This document shows, in pieces, positions 1-11,699 of a DNA stretch of 64,000 nucleotides. Under the pieces are notes generated by a model. It had not been told where the DNA came from, did no database searches, and was given only the letters and a program-made list of their open reading frames with translations. The stretch spans positions 86,116,501 to 86,180,500 of the forward strand of contig CM066727.1 of assembly GCA_033961575.1 (NCBI GenBank), read 5' to 3'. Numbering within the stretch: the first letter of the stretch is position 1; the number at the start of each line of letters is the position of its first letter. Source of the stretch: Aselliscus stoliczkanus. Taxonomy: Eukaryota; Chordata; Mammalia; Chiroptera; Hipposideridae. Both the position numbers and the translations under genes were made by a program.

Positions 1-1321
1 CCCCCGGGGTGGGCTCCATGGTGTACAATCTGAATCCCAGTTGTTAAGATATTAGGACTATAGACAATCTAAATATGTTCTGTATTATAAATTTGGGCTG
101 ATGAAATATGCCTCAAGGTGACTGATGCTACAGACAAGCAGGCTTGCTCTAGCAATTGGACTCTTTCTGCGTGGGGTCTGTATCCTTTACTTTCTGAACT
201 GAGGCTGTATTGTATTTGCAATTTTCACTGGATTCCCCAGGAGTGTTGTGTGCTGGTTGCTGGCAGGATATGGCTGCAGGCGCTGGCTTAGCTCTTTGTA
301 CTGCAGCCCTGCTCTTCAGCAGGACAGGAATGGGCTGTGAGTATCAGGTGGTGCTGACACTTGGTGAGCACAGTGGACCTAACATTCAAAAGATTCTGTC
401 TTCTGACAGCTTACCAATTGAATGGGTGTGACAAAGGACATAAAATCTTGTGTGTCTTGCCATTCCTGCCTTTTAATGTGATCTTTGATTTCAGCACCAG
501 GAAGTTGCTTGTGGCTTTGAAGAGAAGGATTTCTTGGATTTCTTTCTCCTTTCATCCTTTTTTCACTTGTGATGGTCTTAAGCTCTACAACCCTGCATAT
601 TGACCCTTTAAGTCTAATTTGAATAAGGAATAAGCTTAGAATGAATTTGTTTTCTTTCAAGGAGGGAAAAAACCATGTCCATCTCCTTTGGTTTGTATTC
701 CTTATAGCTCCTTATTTAATAAACATTTGTCAGTGGATATGCGTGTGAAACACGCACACACACACATGCACACGCATGTACAAACAACAACTATGTTACT
801 GAGTCTATTGTTACTGTTCACTAGTATTTTTTTTTTTCCTTTGAGGTTCTTACTTTGTCTCTGAAAGCTGCAGAGCTTTAGGCCGCCAAGTGGCCCATGT
901 GTTTGCTGCGACGAGAATGTGACCTTCAACCTTCAGTTTCCTTCCCTGTTATAAAGCACGAGTGTGCTGTGTTTTTGTAAAAGCCAAAAAAAAAAAACAG
1001 ATTTCCGGTGAAAACAAACTTGTTTATTGAGAGGTGGCAAAGTGCATGGGCATATTAATTTTATTTCCAGAGAATTTGCCAACTATTTTTTGGTAGGAAA
1101 CGTTTTCTTTGATGAAAAAAAAAAGGGGGCGGGGGAAGGGAAGGACACAGTGCAATATTTCACTGTCATTGTGTTTTGAAAAACAATATCTGAAAGCTAT
1201 TGCTGAATTGACCTTGAAAATAAAAATAATTTCATAGCTTTATTTTTCATGCTTAATGATTACTCATCTTCAAAAAAAAATTGTGCGCTGTTCTGTGGTA
1301 CTTATTGAAAACATTACTAGA
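1..1321. other. Non-coding sequence, no recognised element
   Basis: No gene or repeat family is recognised here. The longest frames are under 100 codons and show no family motif. A short impure CA tract lies near 749-778, a T-run near 828-837, and A-runs near 987-998 and 1116-1125, the last followed by a G-rich stretch. Either unique intergenic or intronic DNA, or repeats too old to read by eye. Confidence 0.6.
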
Positions 1322-1941
1322 TTTTTTTTTTTTAGAGCAGTTTTAGGTTCACAGAAAAATTGAGCAGAAAGTACACAGAGTTCCTACTTACCCCCTAATC
1401 CATCCACACAGGCGCAATTTCTGGTATTATTAACATGTTGCATTAGTGTAGTACATTTGTTGTAATGTGCTATACTAATGTAGTACACAATATTGCTGAA
1501 TCACTGTTGGTACATTATTATTAACCAAAGCCCATAGTTTACATTAGAGTTCATTCCTTGTGTTGTATATTCTGTGGGTTTTGTCAAAGTACACAGGTAT
1601 CTACTATTGTGGTATCATACAGAATAGTCACAGGATAAAAATCCTCAGCGTTCTGCCTAGCCATCCATCTAGATCCCTGGCAACCACTGATTGTTTCACA
1701 ATCCCCTCACTTTTGCCTTTTCCAGAATGTTATATAATTTAAATCCTATAGTATACAGCCTTTCAGATTGGCTTCTGTAACTTAGCAATACACACTGAAT
1801 ACAAGTCTCTCCTTGTCTTTTCATGGCTTGATAACTTGTTAGTTTTTATTGCTGTATAATATCCCATTCTATGGGTGTACCATGAACTGTTTATCTGTTC
1901 ACCTATTAAAGGACATATTGGCTGCTTCTAAGTTTTTGCAA

Positions 1942-2124
1942 CTATGAATGAAGCTGCCATAAACATTTGCATGTAGATTTTGGTGCGGACATGTTTTTAA
2001 TCTTCTTTGGGTAAATACCAAGGAATGTGATTGCTGGATTGTATGATAAGAGTATGTTTTGTTTGTAAGAAACTGGCAAAGTAGCTTCCAAAGTGTCTAT
2101 ATCATTTTGCATTCCCACCAGCAA
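1942..2124 (-). pseudogene. L1 ORF2 C-terminal remnant
   Basis: A 60-codon minus-strand frame carries the L1 ORF2 C-terminal signature around 'LLSYNPAITFLGIYPKK', which corresponds to the family's YDPAI...LGIYPKK region. It lies inside the 3' half of the flanking L1, in the element's own orientation. It lacks the endonuclease and reverse-transcriptase domains and cannot encode a working protein. Confidence 0.75.
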
Positions 2125-2330
2125 TGAAGGTTTTCTTGGAAATTTCTCCTTCCATAAGGCCTGAGATTTGTAGTTCTTTCAGTTGCATTTCCCTGTGATT
2201 ATATAGCAGTCCTCTCAATGTGGTGGGAACGTGGGGTGAAGAGAAGCATTCTGTAGTCCTGTGATTAGGTCTTAGCCTTTTAGTGAGTCTGTGCCCTTGA
2301 GCCAGGACCTTTCCTAGTGTCTGTCATTCC

Positions 2331-2346
2331 CCCCCCCCACCCCCAG
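2331..2346. repeat. C-rich low-complexity tract
   Basis: A run of C interrupted by single A bases. It falls inside the L1 5' UTR segment, whose consensus is C/G-rich here; a second C-rich run lies near 2604-2626. Confidence 0.8.
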
Positions 2347-2839
2347 GTGAGACTGGAAGTCCAGATCGGGCTGGAACTGGGTAATTTATTTCCCTTCTTC
2401 CAGGTCAGTTTGGCTTTGGTACAATATATTCACTGAGGGAAGGTCTTGTTAAGAACAGAATGCTCTGGTTGTATTTCAAAAGGGCTGCACCCCATCCCCA
2501 CCCTCCTTTAGAAGCACTGGGGATTTTTCTCTGATCTCTCTGAGAACCTAGTAGGATTACTGGGAGTAGGACTGACAGAAGTGCTGGGGCCTCCCTAAGA
2601 TTGCCCCACCCCCACCCCCAACCCCCAGAGTTTTAAACTCTCAAACTTGTCCTGAGTCTCCCGCAATGCATCGTTTACAGTTCAGGTTTTCCTACGCAGG
2701 CTCTGGTTCCAGCAGAGGTTTCTGCCCTGTAAGTTGTGGCTGTCTGGATCTGCCTGTCTCTCTCTCCAGTTTGGGGCAGAAGTTTGTCCTTGGACCTCAG
2801 TTCTCTGATGGATCTAAGACAAGTGGTGCTTATTTTCAG

Positions 2840-2868
2840 GTTTTTTGTTTTGTTTTGTTTTGTTTTTC
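2840..2868. repeat. (TTTTG)n short tandem repeat
   Basis: Tandem TTTTG units within the L1 5' region, probably grown from a T-rich site in the element. Confidence 0.8.
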
Positions 2869-2945
2869 CCAGCTCTTCACTTGTTGTTAGAATAGAGAGG
2901 CAACTTGTAAGCTCCTTACATGCCATACCAGAAACTGGAAGTCTA

Positions 2946-3954
2946 TTTCAAGGTCTTGATTTTTGTTGAGCGAACATTCTTCCTTAGATGTAATCTGGTA
3001 GTGATTTTTGCAAGCATTTTTGAAAATTCATGTATTTGAAGAGGATGATAAGTTTCCAATAAGAGTGTGTGAATGTCATGAAAGGTAACCAAATGATACT
3101 GTCTGCTACTGACAGTTCATCAGCTTGAAACGTATTTTACGGTGTCTGTGACAATTTAAAAATGTTTGGGTTACTGAAACTTCAGAAATTAGCACTTTGG
3201 TTTGCCTAGATTTTGGAAGGCAAAAGCCAGTAATATTATTACTTATAGAATATGCATTCTTGTACAACAGTATGTGTGTGTCAAATTACATTATTTGCTT
3301 TTGTCCTTAATTCTCAATGGAAAAGTAGCTATATCTTGCAAGTAACTTATCATTTTGCCCATTCAAACAACTTTTAGTTAAGTGTAACATGAATTTTGTA
3401 CATTGTAATGTAGCAATTTTCCTAGGGTTAGTCATGGCACCATGGAATTTTAAAATTGAGGGGTTCTTTAAAGTCATTCAGTTTTGTTTCACATTGTACT
3501 GATCAAACCTATACAAATAAAATGTCTTATCCTGGTTTAAAAAGCTAGTGCTATCTGTATGTGGCATGACTTCTAAGGCCTTTTTAAATGTGACTTTCAG
3601 CCTTGTTCCTAAAACAAATTTAGATCACCTTCTTATTTACTAGATTAGGGGATTATGGTACAGTAGAATTTATTGTGAGGCACTGAAAGGCTTCAAAATA
3701 ATATCTGACTCATCACAAAGCGACTAAGTTCTATGCCTTGAATTCTATTCTAGTATTAAAATATTTTTTATATTAAAATGATTAAAAACCGACCCCAAGT
3801 TTGGCAACTCTGTTAGAAAAAAAAAATGTTTAGTTAGAACACATTGGTGCCAATCTGTGTGACTTAACAGGAGTTTATCTGAGAAACTCAGCCATGATGT
3901 TTCTGAATTACAAAGTAAAAAAAATATTTGGCAATGATTTTGTGGTATTCGGTA
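2946..3954. other. Non-coding sequence, no recognised element
   Basis: AT-rich sequence with no supported reading frame and no repeat family I can name. Confidence 0.6.
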
Positions 3955-4140
3955 GAGATGCTGCTTAGTGCCTTTAACCAGGGCCTGGTTATTTAACCTC
4001 TTGGCGCCTCAGTGTTCTCCTCTGTAAAATGGGATGTGAATAATAGTTTCTGTCTCATAGTGTTATTATAAGGATTAAACAAATGAAATGTATACGTTAC
4101 TTAGAACAATGTCTGGCAGTTTTTTTCCTAATTAATGTTG
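3955..4140 (+). mobile_element. MIR SINE, 3' two-thirds
   Basis: The diagnostic MIR core is visible on the plus strand: CCTCAGTGTTCTCCTCTGTA, then AAAATGGGATGTGAATAATA, then GTTATTATAAGGATTAAAC and ending with ACAATGTCTGGCAG. The tRNA-like head is weak or absent. MIR is an ancient tRNA-derived SINE shared across mammals. Confidence 0.88.
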
Positions 4141-4543
4141 GTTATTATAATTGAAGAGGATAGAGAATAAGATGCGCAGGATTTGATTTGCATTTTTGGC
4201 CCTTTAAAATCCTTTGTAAAACCATCCTGGATGGATGATTGGCCATATCTGTGTTACCTCTAAAGTAGTTTCTTTCATTCAACTAATTTTTTATGGGTAT
4301 GTGAGGAGGTGGGAGAGGGTGAATATATCCAATGAGTTTTAATAAACTCATTACTTTCACACAGGGCAACAGAGACTAGTGGTAAAATCCATTGCACATG
4401 ACCATACATCAGTGACGACTCAACTAGCACTACTCCCAAATCCTCAGTCCCCTAATTTTCTGATGCTCTGTTCATCTTTTCTGTTATCTAATTTGAAGTA
4501 AACCTCCATAATTGCAGCAGTCATTAAATTGTATGCATTTGAG

Positions 4544-4545
<2 letters not shown>

Positions 4546-4577
<32 letters not shown>
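4546..4577. repeat. (GT)n microsatellite
   Basis: About 16 uninterrupted GT units; likely length-polymorphic. Confidence 0.97.
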
Positions 4578-4579
<2 letters not shown>

Positions 4580-5743
4580 GACCATTTCTAGGTGTGTGAG
4601 TGTTATTAAATGGCAAGCATTCAAAAGGTAATGTGCAGCACCTCAAATCATGAAGTGTGATGCTGGCTAATTGTGAGTTCTCATCATGTGTAGAACATTA
4701 AACTGTGTATTATGAAGATGGAGACCTTACTGTTTATGAGGTATGAAAATAGAGCTCCTCATGGCTTCTAGGCCCCATCTGGGTAGGAAGTAATCAATTT
4801 TACATTTGTTGGTATGATTCATTTTAACACCATGCAAAGTGTGTCTGTTTTCAGTCAATATTTCTTGAGCTGACTTTGTAGAATGATTTGGTCTTCCTTC
4901 CATCTACCATTCCCATCCTACACTGCAAACTGTCCTGTTCTTTTGACGGTAGATTGAGTAGAAGTGTTTTTGAAAACTGGGACTCAGAGCAATTTTGTAT
5001 GTATTCAGACACTAATGATACTCTTCATTCATTTATCTCATTTGCAGGCCTGTGATATTCAGCCTTGATATGAAGCCAAGAAATCCTGATCATGTGTAAT
5101 GGGGAGGTAAATGGATCAAAGTAGTTTTTTGTCCAAAGTGAAGATTATAGTAAGGCGGCAGTAAGAGGGTCAGCTGGTCTTTGTGGGTTAAAACTAAAGC
5201 GGATTCCTTTAGTGTAAATCATGCCTCCTTTTGGAAACCCTAGTGCGCTGGCAAAGTAGATAACATAGATGTAGGCAGATAATACCATAGTTCATTTAAG
5301 ATATGATCTACATTCAGCTTTAATGGACTACTAATATACGCTCAAGTTGAGCAGGGGCAAATGTTCCCCAGAGATCCCCAGAGATCTGTGGAAATTTGTC
5401 TTTCTGCTTAGGGAAAGAAAAGACCAACATCTCTGTTTAGGATATAGTTTCAGCCATTTTTACATGTTGCCCTATCACTTAGCAAGCAAATTTAGTAAGG
5501 CTGCTGTATAGTTCTCAATGGCAGTAGCTTTGAAAATACATTTCAAATACAATTGCCCTTTACACACCTGAAACCTAATGCCACATAGTAGAAAAGCAAA
5601 CTTGCCTCTGAATGCACAGTGATTTCCTAAACTTTGTGGCATTTGTTTCTTTAAGTGGCCATCATTGGAAAAGTACCTTGAAAATGAATGATGCCATTCA
5701 GGTATTTTATCTGGCCCAACTTACTTTTTATAGGGGAAAAAAC

Positions 5744-5769
5744 CACACACACACACACACACACACACA
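5744..5769. repeat. (CA)n microsatellite
   Basis: Thirteen uninterrupted CA units. Confidence 0.97.
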
Positions 5770-6764
5770 ATGCCCAAGCATTGACAATCAGTGCTGTGAC
5801 AAGATCAAGAGTTCCATTAAAGTGATCGTGGTAAGCACAAACTAAACTCAGGTTGTTTTTATATTTCATTTCTTTTGAGTGTAGGTCAACAACACAGGAC
5901 AAACAGATCACTTTGGCTTTGCAGAGAATTAATAAGTAGATGTAATCCACTGCTTTAAATTTCATGAATCTGGAAAATTTAACGCCATGTAAAAATTGCA
6001 TTTTTGATTTTGTTCTCCTGCATTTTGAATGGGGATACTATTTGGTGTTGACTGCAGTTTTCCTGTGTCTGTTGGGGGAAAGGTACCCTGACACACAGAA
6101 TTCACTTTGGATTAGTTGTAGTTACTGTATACATGGTGAGCTGCCACCTGTAATTCTGATGGTCCCAAGACTAACTCAAAAAGGGACTCTGTACTTGGGT
6201 TCAAGCTCTCTTTAATACTGTGTGCAAAATAGTGTTCTGCTTGAGACTGAGCAGTAGAAACTCCATAGAGATTTCTCTTCCCTTTGGTGATTTTTATTCC
6301 ATTTTGTGATATCCACAAATTTTGTTTCATACAAATAATTACAGAAGAGACCTGCTAAACTGAGCTCTGTCTTGATCTGGAGTTTCAAGAGTATTTGCAT
6401 CATATTGTGCCATCCTCCTAAAGGACTTTGAACTTGGAGAATAAGTTTTCTACCTCTTTACTGAAGCATGTATTATTAAGCAAGTGTCTGCCTAATGGAT
6501 ATTGGTGACACTCTTTAGTGTTTGTGTTTCTAAGACTGTGCAGGCTGTGCCTACAGTGTCCCATGGTAAATCTGGCCTATGAATTTTGGCTAATTGGGCA
6601 AACACAGAGAAGTGGTCCATGCTTTATTCCATGTTGCTTTTGTATGTGCATGTCTGAAATGTAGTCATATGCATTCAGAAGTTGCTAGGGAACTGTTTTC
6701 ATCATAGCTTTGAATTTATTATATTTGCTGGCCATTTAAAGGCATATCAAATAAAACTGCTTTT

Positions 6765-6900
6765 TTTAGCTGAGCCATCCTGCCACCTGTTGGCAGCTTA
6801 GCGGCAGCTCAGCTCGGGCTGGGCGTCAAACTGCTGTTCCTCAGAGCTCAGCTCATACTCTTGAGCAAGCTCTTAACCAACTGAGCCACTCGGCCTGCCC
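6765..6900 (-). mobile_element. tRNA-derived SINE, type A (about 140 bp)
   Basis: The element is on the minus strand, with its T-run at the left marking the poly-A tail. Read on its own strand it starts near GGGCAGGCCGAGTGGCTCAG, with a Pol III A-box (TGGCTCAGTTGG) and a degraded B-box. It ends with GGCAGGATGGCTCAGCT before the tail. A near-perfect 16-bp target-site duplication flanks it: AAATAAAACTGCTTTT at 6749-6764 and AAATAGAACTGCTTTT at 6901-6916. The same family recurs at about 18.0, 21.8, 22.1 and 60.2 kb. Confidence 0.92.
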
Positions 6901-6916
6901 AAATAGAACTGCTTTT

Positions 6917-7934
6917 GATCGACAGGAATCCATAGGAATCAGAAAAGAGAAGAAAATGTGTCCTTCTTGGCCTGTATCTTCCCCAGGACTCCATGTAACC
7001 TGCTCTCTTACTACTCACTGCTCTGTTTCACACAAGGTGTATATTGATTCTCAGGACAATCTACTCACTGTCCCAAGTGTGTTCTATTCATCATTACCTT
7101 TATGTGTTGCCTCACGTGATTTCTTTTGCCTGGAATGATACTATTAGAAACTCATCTGTAGGATGACTTAAAGTTTAAAATTACCTTCTTATAAATATCT
7201 GATGATAATATTTCATAGAGAAGACAACTGAAAATCAGAGATGTTTATTTGCTTAAGGACACAATGACAGATTTGTCTAAATAACATATTAGGGTCACGA
7301 TATGGGTCATGGTAACCTGTCTCCAAGTTGAGCTCTGGCTTTTAAAACTCCAGGATATATTCATCTTTTTATTGCTTTTGTTTGGTGATAACCACCTTTT
7401 CCCCATGTGATTGAATTCTCTAGTCAAAACTGAGTTTCTGCCTTTTAGGTATTGACTACATCCTCAATATATCATAGCATTGTCACGTTTACTATCTTGT
7501 TTGTTTCCTCATTCATTCTTTGAGTGCCTGGTTTGGCCTTCCTCTGTGTCAGGACAGGCCATTACGCAGCAAGACCCTCCTTCCCAGGTGGAGGATGCAG
7601 CATTCTAGCTGTTGATGGTTTACTGACTTATTCTGCATGAGTGACATTCATCTCAGCCCCTCTTAAGCAGCCTGTCCTCTTGCTTGGATGCAATTGACAG
7701 CACACAGTTCTTCCCCCTCTGAAATAGTAATTGGCATGATTTTACTCTCTTACAGTCTGTGCAACATAAGATCCTTTAACTTCCCAACCTCATCTTCTCT
7801 CCGTTTCCTTTGGCACATCCTTAGTTCTGCATTTATTTCTGGCCCTGATTATGAAGATATCTTGCTTTAGGCTCCTTTTTGTCTCCTCCAGGTTTGTTTT
7901 CTATCAGTCCACCTTCTACTCATGGCTCTAGCTG
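6917..7934. other. Non-coding, possible old L2 and MIR fragments
   Basis: Stretches such as TTTTGCCTGGAATGATACT near 7127-7145 and the pyrimidine-rich text at 7680-7880 resemble LINE-2 3' sequence. A stretch near 7210-7275 resembles a minus-strand MIR. All are too decayed to assign firmly. No gene is seen. Confidence 0.4.
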
Positions 7935-8100
7935 GGCTGCCCAGTTCCAGAGCCTTAGACTCAAGGGGCTAGTCAGCAATTGAAATGTGGCTAGTGTGAC
8001 AGAGTAAATACATTTTTCATTTCATTTCATGTTAACGCATTTAAATTTAAGTAGCCACATGTGACTGGAGTCACATTAGAATGTGCGGCTCCAGACTGTG
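7935..8100. mobile_element. hAT-type non-autonomous DNA transposon fossil
   Basis: The sequence contains GAAATGTGGCTAGTGTGAC and, further on, TTTAAATTTAAGTAGCCACA. This is the AT-rich, partly palindromic centre of a widespread mammalian hAT-Charlie-class MITE whose arms carry the GCCACATGTGGCTA motif. I am not certain of the family name. It encodes nothing. Confidence 0.65.
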
Positions 8101-9427
8101 CTGCCTCTCTAGGGGTAGTCAGGTACATACTAGGTCTAGAAGAAGAGCTAAGGAGTCTAATTGTACAAATTTCTATCACCCAGCTTTCATTGCTGCCAGT
8201 GTTTATCACGACCGTGGAAAGAGATGATTTTAAACCAGCTGGGTTAACATTACTAACTAAGCTTTGAACAGTCACCACGGTAGTATTCACATACACTGTA
8301 ATTCTGCCATGTATCCAGCAGGCCTCAAAGGGGTGTCATAATAAAGCAGGCAATAACTAAGAATACTAGCAATTAAGGGAAGCATCAGTGAACTTCCAGC
8401 AGGCAATGGCTGTTCCTATTGTGGCTACAACGTTCTTTCTTTCCAACTCCTACATACCTTAAAATGGATATAATTTAGATTTCTGAAAATGCTATTTCCT
8501 GAGCGATTTTCACACTGAGTGCACAGATTATTATTCTCTTAGAATACTTCTCTGTGGAAAATCATGATACAACAGCGTTTCTAACACAGTATATTAATAG
8601 GGGCTTTCAGGTGCAAAATCTATAGAATTTTGGGAACACTTTGATATAGAATAAGATTTCCCTGCCCCTTGATATCGTTCCTTACTTGATAAAATTTAGG
8701 ATTGTAGATATTCGGAATGCATGCTGTCATCTTTGATCAAAACGCAACCTGTCCATTATTTAACTCTCATGGTGAGGGGTTTTCTGTTTTCTTTGGACAT
8801 TGTACTATAACAACACTGGACTCATTAGTGGACAAGATGGGTCATTCGCCACATTATTGTATGATTGCTTGGGTTCTGGGAATGTACTTGTACAAAACTT
8901 TGCACTGAAGAGACTTAAAAATATCTATGGAATAGGTGAATGAGTTAATGCTTTGTAAATATCCCTAGTTTGGTGTTGGTTCAATAGAAGAATTTTTTAT
9001 TTTTCTTTGAAAAATTCATACCCTAACAAGTAGGGCTACTGCAGCCTCCACTCCTTGTCATAATGGGTAACTGAAAAGTAATTGAATAGTACCTGAATTC
9101 AGTTCCTGTTGGGGCACTGGTTTATGATCACTGCCTTGTGCCAGAATCATGGGAATTCAGTATGTAATTTAGAACTCAGCTCCAGTAATCCCAGCACTTA
9201 GCTTTGCAGTTTACATAGAAATAAACTTTCCCCTAAGACACCTTGAAAAGTATAAATTTACTTTATCTTTAAAAAAAAAAAGTGTTACCACAATATTTTA
9301 ACTCTGTAATATTTCAACCTGAGAGAAAGTTCTCAGAAAGACCAACCGATTTTTGACTCTTAAAGGCATGTTTTTGTCATTTGGCTCTGAGGTGTTTGTT
9401 TAGCTCACCAAGACCCTGTAATATAAT
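8101..9427. other. Non-coding sequence, no recognised element
   Basis: No supported reading frame and no named repeat. An A-run lies near 9271-9281. Translations of the 8027-8296 region in either direction show no known domain. Confidence 0.55.
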
Positions 9428-9783
9428 TGTATTAGTCAGGGTTTTCCAGAGAATCAGAATCAGTAGAATGTATGTGTATACAGAAGGAGATTAATTCTAA
9501 GGAATTGGTTCACATGACTTTGGAGGCTGGTGAGCCCAAAGTCTGCTGTGTGGACTGGTAGCCTGGCGACCCAGGAAAGCCAGTGGTGCAAATAAGGTTT
9601 AAAGACCATCTGCTGGAGAATTCTCTTTTGCTCAGTGAGGCCAGCCTTTTTGTTCTATTCAGACATCAACTGATTAAATGAAGCCCACCCACATTATGGA
9701 GGACAACCTGCAAAATTCATTGATTAAATGTTAATTTCATCCAAAAACACTCTCTAAGTTGACACATAAAATTAACCATCATA
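9428..9783 (-). repeat. MLT2-type LTR (3' LTR of the provirus)
   Basis: On the plus strand it begins TGTATTAGTCAGGGTTTTCC and ends with GACACATAAAATTAACCATC, the reverse complement of the MLT2 ends. Internal landmarks include AAGGAATTGGTTCACATGAC and AAGCCCACCCACATTATGGA. Confidence 0.87.
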
Positions 9784-9831
9784 AGTCCACTTTGTATATA
9801 TAAAGCAAATATCTTTGTTTCTATCATATCA

Positions 9832-9832
<1 letters not shown>

Positions 9833-9873
<41 letters not shown>
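9833..9873. repeat. (TATC)n microsatellite
   Basis: About ten tandem TATC units inside the provirus interior, just beyond the 3' LTR. A tetranucleotide repeat this long is likely polymorphic. Confidence 0.96.
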
Positions 9874-10429
9874 ATAAATACACACAAAAACATATTCATA
9901 ACAAAATGGAGAACATATTCTTGACAATTACAGTCCTCATTTCTATAACTGGTCACACAGTCATAGCTAGCATGTGTAACCACTATCTTACACTACCTGT
10001 TCTGTATTCCCTTTGCTTTCAGTGAGCACTTCAACTGGTCATGGGTCTTTACCTGGTGAGGTGACGTATATCATTCCTGAAGGGTCTGGGCCATTGGTAA
10101 CCCAGCGTAAACATGGTAATTGTAGTCTTCCATTGACTTTCATCACAAAGCATGATGATAAGAGAGGACATGCTAGGGGACCTCCTGTACTGCAGACACA
10201 CTGTCCCTTTCCTCTGCTGTGGAGTGCCAGTCCAGTTTCCCCTGGTAGTCAGGATTAGTCACCCAAGTGGCATGATAAAGCCCTTCTTTGCCTGTTGATT
10301 TGAGGTGTGAGGAGTCCAAAATGGCTGCGTGGCAATTTTAACTTCAAATTCAATGGAATCATTGTTGTGTCTCCTGGTACTAGTATTTTTCACTTTGGAA
10401 CTAAGACCTCTGGGCCAGCAAAAGTGTAA

Positions 10430-11060
10430 GGTCATAGCGACAGAAGTAAAAATTTTGTAAGTGGGTTGCTAGAGGTAATAGTGAGTGTTTCCACTTGTGT
10501 TTCTACCCCTTGATTCTTGGACCCATGAGCCCTGGCTATGAGAGAAATGCACCATGTATTGGATGCTGATTCAGAGCATGTACAGCCTCCCAGAGAACCT
10601 TGTTTGCCCCAGCCCTGCAAGGTTTTTCTACTTAGTGGGCACTGTAACTTTGTCTCCAAAAGGCTAGGCTAACCTTCCATCAAGCCAGCTGCTTCAGGAT
10701 GGTGGGAACAAGGTGAAACCAGTGAATTCCATGAGCATGGGCCCATTGCCACATTTCATTGGCTACAAAGTGCATTCCTTTATCAGAAATAACGGTGTGT
10801 GTCGAATAGCATGACAGTGAATAAGGCATTTTATAAGTCCATGAATGGTAGTTTTGGCAGAAGTATTGCACATAAGGAAGGTAAATTCATATCCAGAATA
10901 CATGTCTATTCCAGTGAGAACAAAATGCTTCCCCTTCCATGATGGAAGTGGTCCAATGTAGCCAACTTACCACCAAGGAACTAGCTGACAGATCCCCAGG
11001 GAATGATGTCATATTGGGCACTCAGTGTTGGTTTGTGCTGCTGGCAGATTGGGCACTCAG
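10430..11060 (-). pseudogene. ERVL pol remnant: integrase and downstream region
   Basis: Read on the minus strand, this is the 3' part of an ERVL pol gene. A zinc-binding C-x2-C followed by QQH is encoded at about 11035-11057. The integrase core follows: the first catalytic aspartate sits in a GIDM context at 10904-10906, and the second in SDKGMHF inside a 63-codon frame (10680-10871). A frameshift near 10690-10705 moves the third catalytic residue's region into another frame. A further frame (10432-10659) covers the C-terminal part, recognisable around 'ARAHGSKNQGVE'. The coding is split across at least three frames with stops, so it is a dead remnant. Confidence 0.85.
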
Positions 11061-11310
11061 CAGTGCTGTAGCCAGGTCATCCTTGGTGAGTCCACGTTGC
11101 TGAGCCCATGCATCATTTCCACTCCTGCTACCATAGCCGCTTCGTTCATTTGTCCATTGGACAATGGTAAGGGTGACTGGTATTCTTACCCACTGGAAAT
11201 ATAGTCAATAGTGTCTTTAAATCTAAACAGATTAGAAAGCCAATTCTAGAGACCTCAGAAGAGTCATTGTTAAGATTCTCTTTCTCTAGAACCGCTGTCA
11301 AGATAAAATC

Positions 11311-11672
11311 TGTATTAGTCAGTGTTCTCTGTAAAAACAAAACCAATAGGTGCGTGTGTGTGTGCAGGGGATATTTATAAGGAATTGGATCATATACTTA
11401 TGGAGGCTGGCAACTCCAAATCTGTAGTGTGGGCAAGCTGGAGGCTAGGAAGGCCGATGGTGCAGAGGAAGTCCTAAAGCCATCTGCTGGAAAATTCTTT
11501 CTTGCTTGGGAAGGCTAGTCTTTTTAATTTTTTTATTCAGACCTTCATCTGATTGGATGAGGCCCATCCACAGAATGGAGGGCAGTTTGTTACCCAGAGT
11601 TGACTAATTGAAGTACATATTAATGTCATTCAAAAGCATCCTCCAAGATGACAAATGAAATTAGCCACCACA
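11311..11672 (-). repeat. MLT2-type LTR (5' LTR of the provirus)
   Basis: Begins TGTATTAGTCAGTGTTCTCT on the plus strand and ends near AATTAGCCACCACA. It shares with the left copy the blocks AAGGAATTGGATCATATACT, ATCTGATTGGATGAGGCCCA and the terminal TTAACC/TTAGCC motif. A short GT-rich tract lies near 11351-11364. Confidence 0.87.
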
Positions 11673-11699
11673 ATAGCATAAATGTGAAGGAGCCACACA

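Larger units (their letters stand above)
1322..2945 (-). mobile_element. L1 (L1M-type) with 5' and 3' regions but no middle
   Basis: The T-run at about 1322-1334 is the poly-A tail of a minus-strand LINE-1. From there to about 2205 the sequence reads as an L1M 3' UTR and the end of ORF2. From about 2210 to 2945 it reads as an L1M 5' UTR, ending near the motif ACTGGAAGTC at the element's 5' end. The roughly 4-5 kb of ORF1 and ORF2 expected between them is missing. Most L1 copies are instead truncated from the 5' end. Family assignment is from recognition of the consensus, not from an alignment. The 5' UTR half is less certain than the 3' half. Confidence 0.7.
4141..6748. other. Non-coding sequence with two CA/GT microsatellites
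   Basis: No gene or interspersed repeat is recognised apart from the two dinucleotide repeats listed separately. At about 5368-5389 the decamer CCCCAGAGAT occurs twice in tandem. Confidence 0.6.
9428..11672 (-). mobile_element. ERVL/MLT2 provirus, internally deleted
   Basis: Two LTRs of the same family lie in the same orientation about 1.5 kb apart: 9428-9783 and 11311-11672. Between them is a decayed pol remnant on the minus strand. LTR orientation (polyadenylation side at the low coordinate) and pol orientation agree, so this is one minus-strand class III (ERVL) provirus whose 5' LTR is the right-hand copy. A complete ERVL interior is several kilobases, so gag, protease and reverse transcriptase are missing and only integrase and the pol 3' region remain. 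The two LTRs differ at many positions, which implies an old insertion. The would-be 5-bp duplications (ATAAT and ATAGC) match poorly. Confidence 0.85.

Noticed and set aside
5651..6001. 116-codon minus-strand frame
   Set aside because: It runs through a (CA)n microsatellite, giving a VCVCVC stretch; no other recognisable feature.
9833..9873. CRISPR-like array
   Set aside because: The tandem TATC units have no spacers; it is a microsatellite in mammalian DNA.
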